The notes under the pieces: model-generated
What the model was told of the DNA's origin: nothing
The model's database searches: none
What the model saw: only the letters and a program-made list of their open reading frames with translations
Made by a program: the position numbers and the translations under genes
Assembly (NCBI RefSeq): GCF_031581065.1
Contig: NZ_JAVLBN010000006.1
Location: 1 to 64,000 of the forward strand
DNA from: Salibacter sp031581065
Lineage (GTDB): Bacteria > Bacteroidota > Bacteroidia > Flavobacteriales_G > Salibacteraceae
Direction of reading: 5' to 3'
Length of the DNA stretch: 64,000 nt
Shown: positions 42,974 through 51,528 of the stretch, piece by piece
Position numbering within the stretch: position 1 is the first letter of the stretch
Layout: every line of letters begins with the position of its first letter

Positions 42974-44122
42974 ATGAAAAGGAATATTCGAGCAGTTTTA
43001 ACCCTTGCGGTTGGTACTTTTTTCACTCTTTCATTGAGCGCTCAAAATAACCTCGTTCCTAACGGGAGCTTTGAGCAAACTGATGGCAGAATCAGAAAAG
43101 GTGATAAAGCAATTGAAGATGTTATTGAGTGGTTCTCTCCTGATGAGGAAAACGGGGCAGATGTTTACTCAAAAGAAGCCAAAGATGAATGGGGGATACC
43201 AGAAAATAAAATGGGATATCAGATGCCTCTGGACGGTCAAAACTATGCCGGAGTGCGTATGTTTGGTTACAGAGGTAGAACAAAAAATACATTTATTCAG
43301 GTTAGGTTGAAAGATGATATGATTGAAGGAAAAACGTATTGTGTCAACTTCAACATTGTACTCTCTAAAATATCACGTTACGCCACAAATAATATTGGTG
43401 GATACCTCAGTGATAGAAAAGTGAGAAGCAACACAATTGATGACTGGGAAATTACCCCTCAAATTATGCAGCCTGATAATAAGATTTTCAAGGATCAATA
43501 TATGTGGAAAACTATTTGCGGTACTTACACTGCAAAAGGTGGTGAGAAATACCTTACAATAGGAAACTTTACAAATCCAGAAGAAGCTGATCGTGATGAT
43601 TACGAATCAATGAGGAGAGTAAAAGGATACAATCAACTTCAAACAAATGATGCTTACTATTTTGTTGATGATGTTTCAGTTTACAACATGGAAGAAATTT
43701 CATCCTGTACTTGTGAAGAGGAGAAGAAAAGTGATGAAATGCAGGTTGTTTACAGTGAAAACGTAAGTGAAGATGCCGATATGGATGCAGCCAAGAAGCT
43801 GAGTCTTAAAAAGGTTTATTTTGATTACAACTCTACGAGTCCAAGTACACCGGCAGCTATTATTGAAGTAATTCGTTTGCTTGAAGAAAACGAAGCAGTT
43901 CATGTAAAAGTTGTAGGTCACAGCTCTGCTAAAGAAGCTGAGAAAATTTCAGAAGATATTTCTGCAAAAAGAGCCAAATACATTCATGATTATCTTATTA
44001 AAAGAGGTATTGATGAGTCAAGACTTTCTTTTGAAGGTGTAGGAGATTCACAAATTGTGGATGATGCCGGCACTGATGAAGCGAGAGCCAAGAACCGAAG
44101 AGTTACCTTCGAAGCGAAATAG
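42974..44122 (+). CDS. OmpA-family outer membrane protein
   Basis: A 382-residue exported protein with a signal ending LSLSAQ. The N-terminal 250 residues begin NLVPNGSFEQ, typical of a galactose-binding-like beta-sandwich in Bacteroidota surface proteins, with a Lys/Asp-rich linker after it. The C-terminal 110 residues are an OmpA domain (VYFDYNSTSPSTPAAIIEV, VVGHSSAKE, ISAKRAKYIHDYLIKRGI, AKNRRVTFE) that should bind peptidoglycan. Start is at ATG 42974; an earlier in-frame ATG lies inside hemE. Repeat copy C follows. Confidence 0.88.
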   Translation: MKRNIRAVLTLAVGTFFTLSLSAQNNLVPNGSFEQTDGRIRKGDKAIEDVIEWFSPDEENGADVYSKEAKDEWGIPENKMGYQMPLDGQNYAGVRMFGYRGRTKNTFIQVRLKDDMIEGKTYCVNFNIVLSKISRYATNNIGGYLSDRKVRSNTIDDWEITPQIMQPDNKIFKDQYMWKTICGTYTAKGGEKYLTIGNFTNPEEADRDDYESMRRVKGYNQLQTNDAYYFVDDVSVYNMEEISSCTCEEEKKSDEMQVVYSENVSEDADMDAAKKLSLKKVYFDYNSTSPSTPAAIIEVIRLLEENEAVHVKVVGHSSAKEAEKISEDISAKRAKYIHDYLIKRGIDESRLSFEGVGDSQIVDDAGTDEARAKNRRVTFEAK

Positions 44123-44145
44123 ATAACTAATCTTTTCAAAGAATA

Positions 44146-44278
44146 GGGGGGTGTCAAAAGGCGTTATAAAATTCAGGTTATTGTAATATTTTAAACTCCC
44201 TAAATCACCTATTTAACTTTTAATGAATAGCCTTTTAATACCGAAAAATGATAGATTTTTCGGTATTGATACACCCCC
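44146..44278. repeat. Structured intergenic repeat, copy C (reverse orientation)
   Basis: A diverged copy in the opposite orientation to A and B. GGGGGGTGTC (44146-44155) faces GATACACCCCC (44268-44278), AAAAGGC (44156-44162) faces GCCTTTT (44230-44236), and the hairpin AATACCGAAAAA/TTTTTCGGTATT (44237-44267) corresponds to the AAAA...TTTT-flanked hairpin of B. The flanks change on both sides together, so pairing is preserved. The central part, about 65 bases, is unrelated to A and B. It lies between an OmpA gene and an MFS gene in the same direction. Confidence 0.8.
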
Positions 44279-44295
44279 TTCTTTTTATTTGCAAC

Positions 44296-45603
44296 ATGGC
44301 ACATTACCAGTATAAGCCTAAAGTTATCAAAGCGTGGGCTTTTTACGATTGGGCAAATTCGGTTTATTCGCTCGTAATTTCAACTGCGATTTTCCCGATT
44401 TATTACAATTCGGTTACAACGGTAAACGGATCTGACCAAATTGAATTTTTAGGTGCCACCTTCACGAATACGTCACTCTATTCATACGCTTTGTCCACTA
44501 GCTTTTTTCTCGTAGCATTGATGAGCCCATTACTTTCTGGTGTGGCTGATTTTAGCGGAAGAAAAAAATCCTTTTTGAGAAGGTTTTGTTATGTCGGAGC
44601 TCTCAGCTGTGGTGCATTATTCTTTTTTGATGATGTCGATATGATTTGGCTGGCACTTTTAGCATCCATCTTAGCCAGTGTGGGATTCTGGGGTTCGCAG
44701 GTTTTTTACAATGCTTATTTGCCTGAAATTGCTCCCAGAAGATTACAGGATAAAGTAAGTGCCAGAGGTTATAGCCTCGGTTACCTGGGCAGTTCATTGT
44801 TGTTAATCCTTTGCCTGGCTCTAATAGAAGGGCATTCATTCATTGGGTTGGAAAAAAGCTTCGCCACCCGACTCTCATTTTTGCTTGTTGGAGCCTGGTG
44901 GGCACTTTTCGCTCAAATTACTTTTCGCAATTTACCTGAACCTAAAGAAAGGAAATCAATAAAATGGCGAACGCTCACAAATGGATATAGAGAGTTGAGA
45001 AAATTTTGGGTTCAGCTCAAAAAACTGGGAGTATTGCGAAAGTATCTGGTAGCTTTTTTCTTTTTCAGTATGGGCGTTCAAACTGTTATTCTGCTCGCGA
45101 GTGTATTTGGACAAAAAGCTTTAGGATTGAGTACCCTTCAGTTGATAAGTACGATATTAATCATTCAATTTTTAGGCATTCTGGGAGCAGTTTTGTTTTC
45201 CAAAATATCTGAGAAGATAGGAAACTTTAAAGGTCTTGTACTGGCAATAATTATATGGCTGGGGATTTGTGGAGCAGCTTTTTTACTTCAACGGTCAGAT
45301 CCGCATGTTGCAATCAAGTTCTATATCCTTGGCGGCACCGTGGGGCTTGTAATGGGCGGAATTCAATCGCTTGCAAGAAGTACTTATTCCAAAATGCTTC
45401 CTGAAAAAGGTGAACACACAACTTATTTTAGTTTCTTCGATGTAACAGAAAAAATGGCAATTGTTCTTGGAACATTTGCTTACGGTTTTATTGAACAAAT
45501 GACCGGTGATATGCATTATAGTGCATTGACTTTAGGTGTATTTTTTCTGCTGGCACTTTTAGCTATGTTCTATCTGAAGTCAAGTGAACGAATATCAATG
45601 TAG
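44296..45603 (+). CDS. MFS transporter, UMF1/Vps22-like family
   Basis: A 435-residue membrane protein with about 12 hydrophobic helices. The start MAHYQYKPKVIKAWAFYDWANSVYS is typical of the UMF1 family (related to autophagy Atg22), and GTVGLVMGGIQSLARSTYSKMLPE is the conserved central loop. The substrate is unknown; relatives export amino acids or small metabolites. An earlier ATG at 44248 lies inside repeat copy C and is rejected. Two motif words (44428, 45293) occur. Confidence 0.9.
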   Translation: MAHYQYKPKVIKAWAFYDWANSVYSLVISTAIFPIYYNSVTTVNGSDQIEFLGATFTNTSLYSYALSTSFFLVALMSPLLSGVADFSGRKKSFLRRFCYVGALSCGALFFFDDVDMIWLALLASILASVGFWGSQVFYNAYLPEIAPRRLQDKVSARGYSLGYLGSSLLLILCLALIEGHSFIGLEKSFATRLSFLLVGAWWALFAQITFRNLPEPKERKSIKWRTLTNGYRELRKFWVQLKKLGVLRKYLVAFFFFSMGVQTVILLASVFGQKALGLSTLQLISTILIIQFLGILGAVLFSKISEKIGNFKGLVLAIIIWLGICGAAFLLQRSDPHVAIKFYILGGTVGLVMGGIQSLARSTYSKMLPEKGEHTTYFSFFDVTEKMAIVLGTFAYGFIEQMTGDMHYSALTLGVFFLLALLAMFYLKSSERISM

Positions 45604-45637
45604 AATACTTTAATTTAGCACCCCAAATTTATTTGAA

Positions 45638-46858
45638 ATGGATACGACTTACGATGTTGCTGTGATTGGTGGAGGAATTGTTGGAACAGCAAGCGCTTAT
45701 AAGATTCAAAAGAAGTTTTCCGATAAAAAGATCATTCTCATCGAGAAAGAAAAGCACCTTGCAGATCATCAAACAGGAAACAATAGTGGAGTTATTCATT
45801 CGGGACTTTACTACAAGCCCGGTAGTAAAAAGGCTATTAATTGTGTAAGAGGTAGAAAGGAGCTCGTATCATTTGCCCGGGAGCACAATATCCCTCACGA
45901 TGTTTGCGGGAAGGTCGTAGTGGCAACTGATGAAAAAGAGTTGCCTAACCTCGATAAAATATTCAACATCGGTCAGCAAAACGGAATTGAGGGAATCGAG
46001 AAAATTGATGGTCATCAGGTGAGAGAAATTGAACCTCATTGTGCCGGTATTAAAGGAATTTGGGTTCCGGTTACCGGAATTATCGACTATCGTGCTGCTA
46101 CGGAGAAAATGGCTGAACTGGTGATCAAAATTCAGGAGAAGAGTAAAATCGTTTTAGGAGAGAAGGTTGAAGAGATTGAGGACGGTTCTGAATGTAATAC
46201 TGTTATTACGAGCAAAGGTAAATACAAAGCAAAGCATCTTATCTTTTGCGGAGGTTTGCAGGCAGACAGGCTCGCAAGAAAGGATAAAGTTGATTTAGAT
46301 GAAAAGGTTGTGGGATTTAGAGGCGACTACTACGAATTAACTGATCAGGCCAAGCATAAGGTGCGCAACTTGATTTATCCTGTACCTAATCCTGACTTCC
46401 CATTTTTAGGTGTTCATTTTACGCGGATGACCAACGGAGAAGTTGAGTGTGGGCCTAATGCTGTTTTCACTTTCAAGAGAGAAGGTTATGGTAAAACTGA
46501 CTTCGATCTTAAGGATACAATTGACGCGCTCTCTTATAAGGGAACATGGAATCTCTTCATGAAGAATATGAGTTTTGGTATTAACGAATACCGTAGAGCT
46601 TTTTCAAAGAAGCTATTTCTCAAGACACTTCAGCGTCTCATTCCGGATCTGACCATGGATGATATTAAAGAGGGTAGAAGTGGAGTTAGAGCTCTTTTAC
46701 TCAAGGATAATGGTGACACGAAAGACGATTTCAGGATCATGTATAATGACAGGAGTATTCACGTTCTTAATGCGCCATCACCGGCAGCAACAGCTGCATT
46801 AGCAATTGGGGAAGATGTCAGTCAAATGGCGATCGACCACTTTGGATTAAAAGATTAA
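45638..46858 (+). CDS. lhgO: L-2-hydroxyglutarate oxidase
   Basis: LhgO oxidises L-2-hydroxyglutarate to 2-oxoglutarate with FAD. The 406-residue protein begins with the FAD-binding motif VAVIGGGIVGTASAYKI, has HQTGNNSGVIHSGLYY and PGSKKAINC typical of the family, and ends with HVLNAPSPAATAALAIGE. Its stop overlaps the next convergent gene by 4 bases. One motif word is at 46645-46654. Confidence 0.93.
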   Translation: MDTTYDVAVIGGGIVGTASAYKIQKKFSDKKIILIEKEKHLADHQTGNNSGVIHSGLYYKPGSKKAINCVRGRKELVSFAREHNIPHDVCGKVVVATDEKELPNLDKIFNIGQQNGIEGIEKIDGHQVREIEPHCAGIKGIWVPVTGIIDYRAATEKMAELVIKIQEKSKIVLGEKVEEIEDGSECNTVITSKGKYKAKHLIFCGGLQADRLARKDKVDLDEKVVGFRGDYYELTDQAKHKVRNLIYPVPNPDFPFLGVHFTRMTNGEVECGPNAVFTFKREGYGKTDFDLKDTIDALSYKGTWNLFMKNMSFGINEYRRAFSKKLFLKTLQRLIPDLTMDDIKEGRSGVRALLLKDNGDTKDDFRIMYNDRSIHVLNAPSPAATAALAIGEDVSQMAIDHFGLKD

Positions 46859-47400
46859 CGCTCTACAATCTTGTATTTCTCCTGAAACTCTGTCCAGTCC
46901 CAGATGAATTTCTCAATGATTGAATCTAACCGTTTGATGAATAGAGGATTGGGGGCCTTCATGTTTTTGAAATACGGTTCCTGAAAATCATTGAGGCCGT
47001 ACTTGTAAAATACAGCTTTTGACATTCCGTATAGCGTATTTTTTGAAGGGAAGTTGACCTTGCTGATGTAACTCTGGTAGTTAGAAATTAATTTTTGAAC
47101 TTCATCAGCAGGCAAGTCAAATGTATGGGAAAGTACATTATAAGCTTTGTTCAGTATCCTCCTGTCCTGGATGCTTTCAAAATGGTTGCTGATGAGTTTG
47201 ATATTACCTGCTAATACAATCAACAAAAACTGATCACTTTGGTTAGGTTGAATATTTGGTGATTCTACAAAGCAAGGATCCTGATTGATCAACTCAGCCA
47301 CATCACCAAAGCCGTTATCAACCATTTCAATAGTTGAGTTGATAAAATAAACAACTAACTTTTCTTCTGAGACTTTTCGTTTAAAAAGCGTACCAAACAT
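46855..47400 (-). CDS. Hypothetical helical protein
   Basis: A protein of about 181 residues, start chosen at MFGTLFKRKVSEEKL (47400); the frame is open 17 codons further upstream. It is soluble, mainly helical, with Asp/Asn-rich turns (IQPNQSDQFLLIVLAGNIKL) and the phrase YGMSKAVFYKYGLNDFQEPYF near residue 120. I do not recognise a family. It overlaps lhgO at the 3' end and is alone on its strand. No function is proposed. Confidence 0.6.
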   Translation of the reverse strand: MFGTLFKRKVSEEKLVVYFINSTIEMVDNGFGDVAELINQDPCFVESPNIQPNQSDQFLLIVLAGNIKLISNHFESIQDRRILNKAYNVLSHTFDLPADEVQKLISNYQSYISKVNFPSKNTLYGMSKAVFYKYGLNDFQEPYFKNMKAPNPLFIKRLDSIIEKFIWDWTEFQEKYKIVER

Positions 47401-47616
47401 TAAATCCCCCGATTTTAGACTAATTCTAATTGCAAACTTAATAAGCATCAAAATGCACTTATTAACAGTTGTGAACCATTTGTTAACAAAGTTTTCAACT
47501 ATCTTTATGCTGAATGTGAAGTGGGTAATTTAATTTTAACGTAACGATTTAATAGAACTCAGGCCAACTTGCCGTAACACTTTTGTTTCAATTAATGAAT
47601 GCTATGAATTTGAGCT

Positions 47617-48111
47617 ATGAAAACCATTTACCTTATTAGACATGGTAAGTCCAGTTGGAAAGACACTGACTTGAACGACATTGACAGATCACTCAAAAGA
47701 CGAGGCGTGCAGGATGCTTATTTAATAGGTGAGCACTTGAAGAATGATAAAATTTGCCCTGATTTAATGATCAGCAGTGTCGCGGTCAGAGCCTTCCACA
47801 CCGCTGTCATAATTGCGAGACAACTGGATTACTCGTTGCAGCACATAGCCCTACAGGATGAGCTGTACGCTTCTTCAGCAGAATACTACCTCGAAGTGAT
47901 TTCCAACCAGCGCAACAATGCATCGAGTATTATGCTTTTTGGCCATGACCCGGCTCTCACCAATCTTTACAATATGTTATTACACAATTCAGTAGAAAAG
48001 ATTCCTACTTGTGCTGTAGTTGCAATTGAAGTTGAGGCCGATAATTGGCAGGATATAGGAAAAGCTAAAAATCAGCTCAAGTTATTCATCAAACCCAAAG
48101 AATTGAAATAG
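47617..48111 (+). CDS. sixA: SixA-like histidine phosphatase
   Basis: A 164-residue member of the histidine phosphatase superfamily. The catalytic RHG motif is at residues 8-10 (YLIRHGKSSWKD), the second Arg lies in SVAVRAFHTA, and the second histidine is in MLFGHDPALTNL. SixA removes phosphate from phosphohistidine in phosphorelay proteins of other bacteria. Here it is 5 bases upstream of ppk1, so it probably acts with polyphosphate metabolism, but that is inference. A motif word lies at 47784-47793. Confidence 0.85.
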   Translation: MKTIYLIRHGKSSWKDTDLNDIDRSLKRRGVQDAYLIGEHLKNDKICPDLMISSVAVRAFHTAVIIARQLDYSLQHIALQDELYASSAEYYLEVISNQRNNASSIMLFGHDPALTNLYNMLLHNSVEKIPTCAVVAIEVEADNWQDIGKAKNQLKLFIKPKELK

Positions 48112-48116
48112 CCGTT

Positions 48117-50225
48117 ATGCTTGAAGTTTTAGAATACATTCAACGGAATAAAGTAGATGATGAAATCCACATTATCAATAGAGAAATAAGTTGGTTGGCA
48201 TTTAATGCGCGTGTTTTGCAAGAGGCTGAAGATCCCTCAAATCCATTGTTGGAGAGAGTGAGATTTCTCGGTATTTTCTCTAATAATCTCGATGAGTTCT
48301 TCAGGGTACGTGTAGCTACCGTCAAAAGAATGGTAACGTTAAAAAAGTACCTGAAGGAAATTATCATGGAAAACCCAAAAGAGCTGCTAGCAAAAATCCA
48401 GGATACAGTCCTTTCCCAGCAAAAAGATTTCCAACGAATTTACAGCGATATCATCAATGAGTTAAAAGAAGAGGGAATTAACCTCGTGAATGAGGAACAG
48501 CTTTCAGAAGATCAGGGAGCTTACGTAAAAGAATACTTTCACCAGCATGTTTATCCCGCTTTGGTTCCCATTATGCTCGATGATACAAATCGTTTTCCAA
48601 CTCTTCGAGATGCTTCAATCTACCTCGCTATTAAACTCTCAAAGAGCTCTGATAAAAAAGATGTTCAGTACTCGATTTTAGAAGTTCCATCTTCAGTTTT
48701 GCCGCGGTTCTTAGTGATTCCAAGCATCAGTAATAAGCGCTACATTATTATTTTAGATGATATTATTCGCTACTGCTTGCGAGAGATTTACGCAATCCTA
48801 AACTATGATGTCATTGAAGCTTACACGATTAAAATTACGCGTGATGCTGAACTCGATTTAGACAGCGATGTGTCAAAGAGCTTTTTGGAAAAAATGAAAA
48901 AGAGTCTCAAAAAGCGTAAAAAAGCTGAGGCTGTTAGGTTCATTTATGACCGAAACATGCCTAAAGATCTTTTATCATATCTGATGAACAGTTTGGACCT
49001 TGATAAAAACGATAACATTATTCCCGGGGGCCGATACCACAATTTTAAAGACTTCATGAAGTTTCCGCATTTTGATAGCGGACAACTACAATACGATGAT
49101 GTTAAGCCTCTACTTCACAAAGATCTTCAGCCTTATCAAAGCATATTAGATGTGATAAGAAAGAAGGATGTTTTGCTTCATTATCCGTATCAAACATTCA
49201 ATTATTTTATTTCCCTGTTGAGAGAAGCCGCAATCGATCCTAAGGTACGCTCTATCAAAATCACGGTTTACCGGTTGGCAAAACGATCAAAAGTGGTCAA
49301 TGCATTGATCAACGCGGCAAAGAACGGTAAAAGAGTAACGGTAATATTGGAGCTTCAGGCTCGTTTTGATGAAGAAGCAAACATCAAGTGGTCTGGAGTA
49401 TTGAGAGACGAGGGAGTAAAAGTGTTGTTTGGAATGCCCGGACTCAAAATTCACAGTAAGCTGTGCTTGATCGAGCGCGAGTCTGAGAAGGGAACGCGCT
49501 TCTATTCGAGCATCGGGACAGGAAATTACAACGAGAATACGGCCGAGCTATACAGTGATCTTGCGCTGTTCACCTCGAAGCAAAAAATCACTCGTGAAAT
49601 CGATGAGGTTTTCAACTTTCTTGAAGGGGAGGAAAGTAATATTCAGAACCTAAAACACATCGTACCATCACCGATGACCTTGCGGGGTAAACTCCGGGAT
49701 CTGATCGATATAGAAATCAAGAATGCTAAAAAGGAAAAAGAGGCTTACATCACTTTGAAGATGAATAGTCTGGTTGATCCTGAGCTCATTCACAAACTGT
49801 ACGAGGCCAGTGAAGCAGGAGTTAAAATTAGACTAAACGTGAGAGGAATTTGTTCGCTTGTCGCGGGCAGAAAAGGTTATAGTGAAAATATTGAAGCCAT
49901 TAGTATTCTTGATCGTTTTCTGGAACATTCTCGAGTTTTTATCTTCGCCAATGGAGGTGATGAAAAAATATTTATTTCATCTGCCGATTGGATGGGCCGA
50001 AATTTAGATGGTAGGGTGGAAGTAACATGTCCTATTTACGATAGTGAAATTAGAAAGGAAGTAAACGATTTCATTGATATACAGTGGAATGATAATGTGA
50101 AAGCACGCATACTTGACGGAACGTTGAAAAACAAATTGCGAAAGCGAGAAGAAAAGGACAAACCAATTCGGTCACAATTCGAGTTGTACAAATACTACAA
50201 AGGTAAGCTTAAGGAGGGTAGATAG
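48117..50225 (+). CDS. ppk1: Polyphosphate kinase 1
   Basis: Ppk1 reversibly polymerises the terminal phosphate of ATP into polyphosphate. The 702-residue length is normal. The N-domain has NREISWLAFNARVLQEA and the catalytic core has IKITVYRLAKRS, the phospho-histidine motif GLKIHSKLCLI (near residue 445) and TGNYNENTAELYSD. Cytoplasmic or membrane-associated. It lies between sixA and the ppx gene; the ppx start directly abuts its stop. Confidence 0.96.
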   Translation: MLEVLEYIQRNKVDDEIHIINREISWLAFNARVLQEAEDPSNPLLERVRFLGIFSNNLDEFFRVRVATVKRMVTLKKYLKEIIMENPKELLAKIQDTVLSQQKDFQRIYSDIINELKEEGINLVNEEQLSEDQGAYVKEYFHQHVYPALVPIMLDDTNRFPTLRDASIYLAIKLSKSSDKKDVQYSILEVPSSVLPRFLVIPSISNKRYIIILDDIIRYCLREIYAILNYDVIEAYTIKITRDAELDLDSDVSKSFLEKMKKSLKKRKKAEAVRFIYDRNMPKDLLSYLMNSLDLDKNDNIIPGGRYHNFKDFMKFPHFDSGQLQYDDVKPLLHKDLQPYQSILDVIRKKDVLLHYPYQTFNYFISLLREAAIDPKVRSIKITVYRLAKRSKVVNALINAAKNGKRVTVILELQARFDEEANIKWSGVLRDEGVKVLFGMPGLKIHSKLCLIERESEKGTRFYSSIGTGNYNENTAELYSDLALFTSKQKITREIDEVFNFLEGEESNIQNLKHIVPSPMTLRGKLRDLIDIEIKNAKKEKEAYITLKMNSLVDPELIHKLYEASEAGVKIRLNVRGICSLVAGRKGYSENIEAISILDRFLEHSRVFIFANGGDEKIFISSADWMGRNLDGRVEVTCPIYDSEIRKEVNDFIDIQWNDNVKARILDGTLKNKLRKREEKDKPIRSQFELYKYYKGKLKEGR

Positions 50226-51110
50226 TTGATATACAAGAAATTGGCGGCAATTGACATCGGTTCAAATGCGATTAGACTTTTAATTTGCAGTGTAATAGGA
50301 AACCCCAAAGACCACAACTACAAAAAGGTTGCTTTAATCAGGCTTCCCATCAGGATGGGGAAAGAGGCCTTTGTGGAAGGAAATATCAGTAAAGAAACTC
50401 AGGAACGATTCCTCGATGGAATGAAAGCGTACTCTTATCTGATGAAAGTTCACAATGTGGAGTCATTTAAAGCTTGTGCAACATCAGCAATGCGAGAAGC
50501 GACAAATGGTTCTTCAATTGCTGAAAGAGTGAGAGAGGAAACGGGGATCGACATTGAGATCATAGATGGTAAACGCGAGGCAGAAATTATCTTTAATGGT
50601 CACTTCAGAGAAAATATTGATGAAGATTCAAACTACGTTTATGTAGATGTTGGTGGCGGAAGTACTGAAATCAGTATTTTATCGAACAGTGAAATTTACG
50701 ATGCTAAATCTTTTAACCTTGGTACATTACGCTTATTAAACGGTCTTTCCTCTGATGCAGACTGGAAAGAAATGAAATCCTGGATCAAGGAAAAAACCAG
50801 TCATTTGAATCATGTTGAAATGATCGGATCCGGTGGGAATATCAACAAAATATACAAGCTCACTGATAAAAAATACCCGAGGCCACTCCTGTATCACGAG
50901 TTAAAAATCACCCGCCAGTCGCTCAGTAAAATGAGTTATGAGGAAAGAATGCAAAATCTCAGGTTAAACCCTGATAGGGCAGATGTGATTGTACCGGCAA
51001 GTGATATTTATTTCAACGCTATGAAATGGAGCGATAGCAGTATTATGCACGTTCCCAAAATCGGGCTGGCTGATGGGATGATCATCATGCAAAATGAAAT
51101 CAATGAGTAG
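50226..51110 (+). CDS. ppx: Ppx/GppA exopolyphosphatase family protein
   Basis: A 294-residue ASKHA-fold phosphatase that removes terminal phosphates from polyphosphate or hydrolyses pppGpp. The phosphate-1 motif AAIDIGSNAIRLL is at the start, VYVDVGGGSTEISIL is the phosphate-2 motif, and IGSGGNINKIY the adenosine motif. The start codon is TTG directly after the ppk1 stop, preceded by a strong AAGGAGGG Shine-Dalgarno site. With ppk1 it can set the polyphosphate level. It is shorter than E. coli Ppx, having only the two-domain core. Confidence 0.92.
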   Translation: MIYKKLAAIDIGSNAIRLLICSVIGNPKDHNYKKVALIRLPIRMGKEAFVEGNISKETQERFLDGMKAYSYLMKVHNVESFKACATSAMREATNGSSIAERVREETGIDIEIIDGKREAEIIFNGHFRENIDEDSNYVYVDVGGGSTEISILSNSEIYDAKSFNLGTLRLLNGLSSDADWKEMKSWIKEKTSHLNHVEMIGSGGNINKIYKLTDKKYPRPLLYHELKITRQSLSKMSYEERMQNLRLNPDRADVIVPASDIYFNAMKWSDSSIMHVPKIGLADGMIIMQNEINE

Positions 51111-51144
51111 AAAACGGGACTTTGATTAATGAGGGCTCTGACCG

Positions 51145-51528
51145 TTATTCTTCGAGTTTTATCATGACTCCTTTTTTCATTTCACCATTGACCATTCCCT
51201 GCCATTCGTACTTGTTGTCTTTTGAGCGCAAGATGGTAACAACCATGCTGTCGCCAATGCTCATTGACGTTCCTTCAGGATGATTTGTTTTGACCAACTT
51301 TGCGCTGTAAGTGCAGCTATCGATCCAGTTGATGGAATATTCATCGATGAAATCTTCGCCTGATTTTTGGCTGTATTCCTTTTGAGTTGTTTCGGTTCTT
51401 AGAATGCGTACCTTGCTTTTTTCACTAAATGAAAACTCACCGGTTTTGAACTTTGAACAATTTACGGTGTCGTTGTTTTGGCAACTAAGTAATGACAGAG
51501 CAGCTAATCCAATAAGTACTTTTTTCAT
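51145..51528 (-). CDS. Small lipoprotein
   Basis: A 127-residue protein with signal MKKVLIGLAALSLLSC, so it is anchored in a membrane facing the periplasm. The mature part has paired strands (KFKTGEFSFSEKSKVRILRTE, SINWIDSCTYSAKLV) reminiscent of DNA/RNA-free beta sandwich proteins, and a second Cys pair. I do not recognise it. Its start overlaps the stop of the hybrid sensor by 4 bases, so it is likely coexpressed with that gene. A motif word (51134-51143) lies just after its stop. Confidence 0.75.
   Translation of the reverse strand: MKKVLIGLAALSLLSCQNNDTVNCSKFKTGEFSFSEKSKVRILRTETTQKEYSQKSGEDFIDEYSINWIDSCTYSAKLVKTNHPEGTSMSIGDSMVVTILRSKDNKYEWQGMVNGEMKKGVMIKLEE

Noticed and set aside
44248..44295. 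N-terminal extension of the MFS transporter
   Set aside because: The extra 16 codons lie inside repeat copy C, and the family normally starts at MAHYQYKPKVIKAW.
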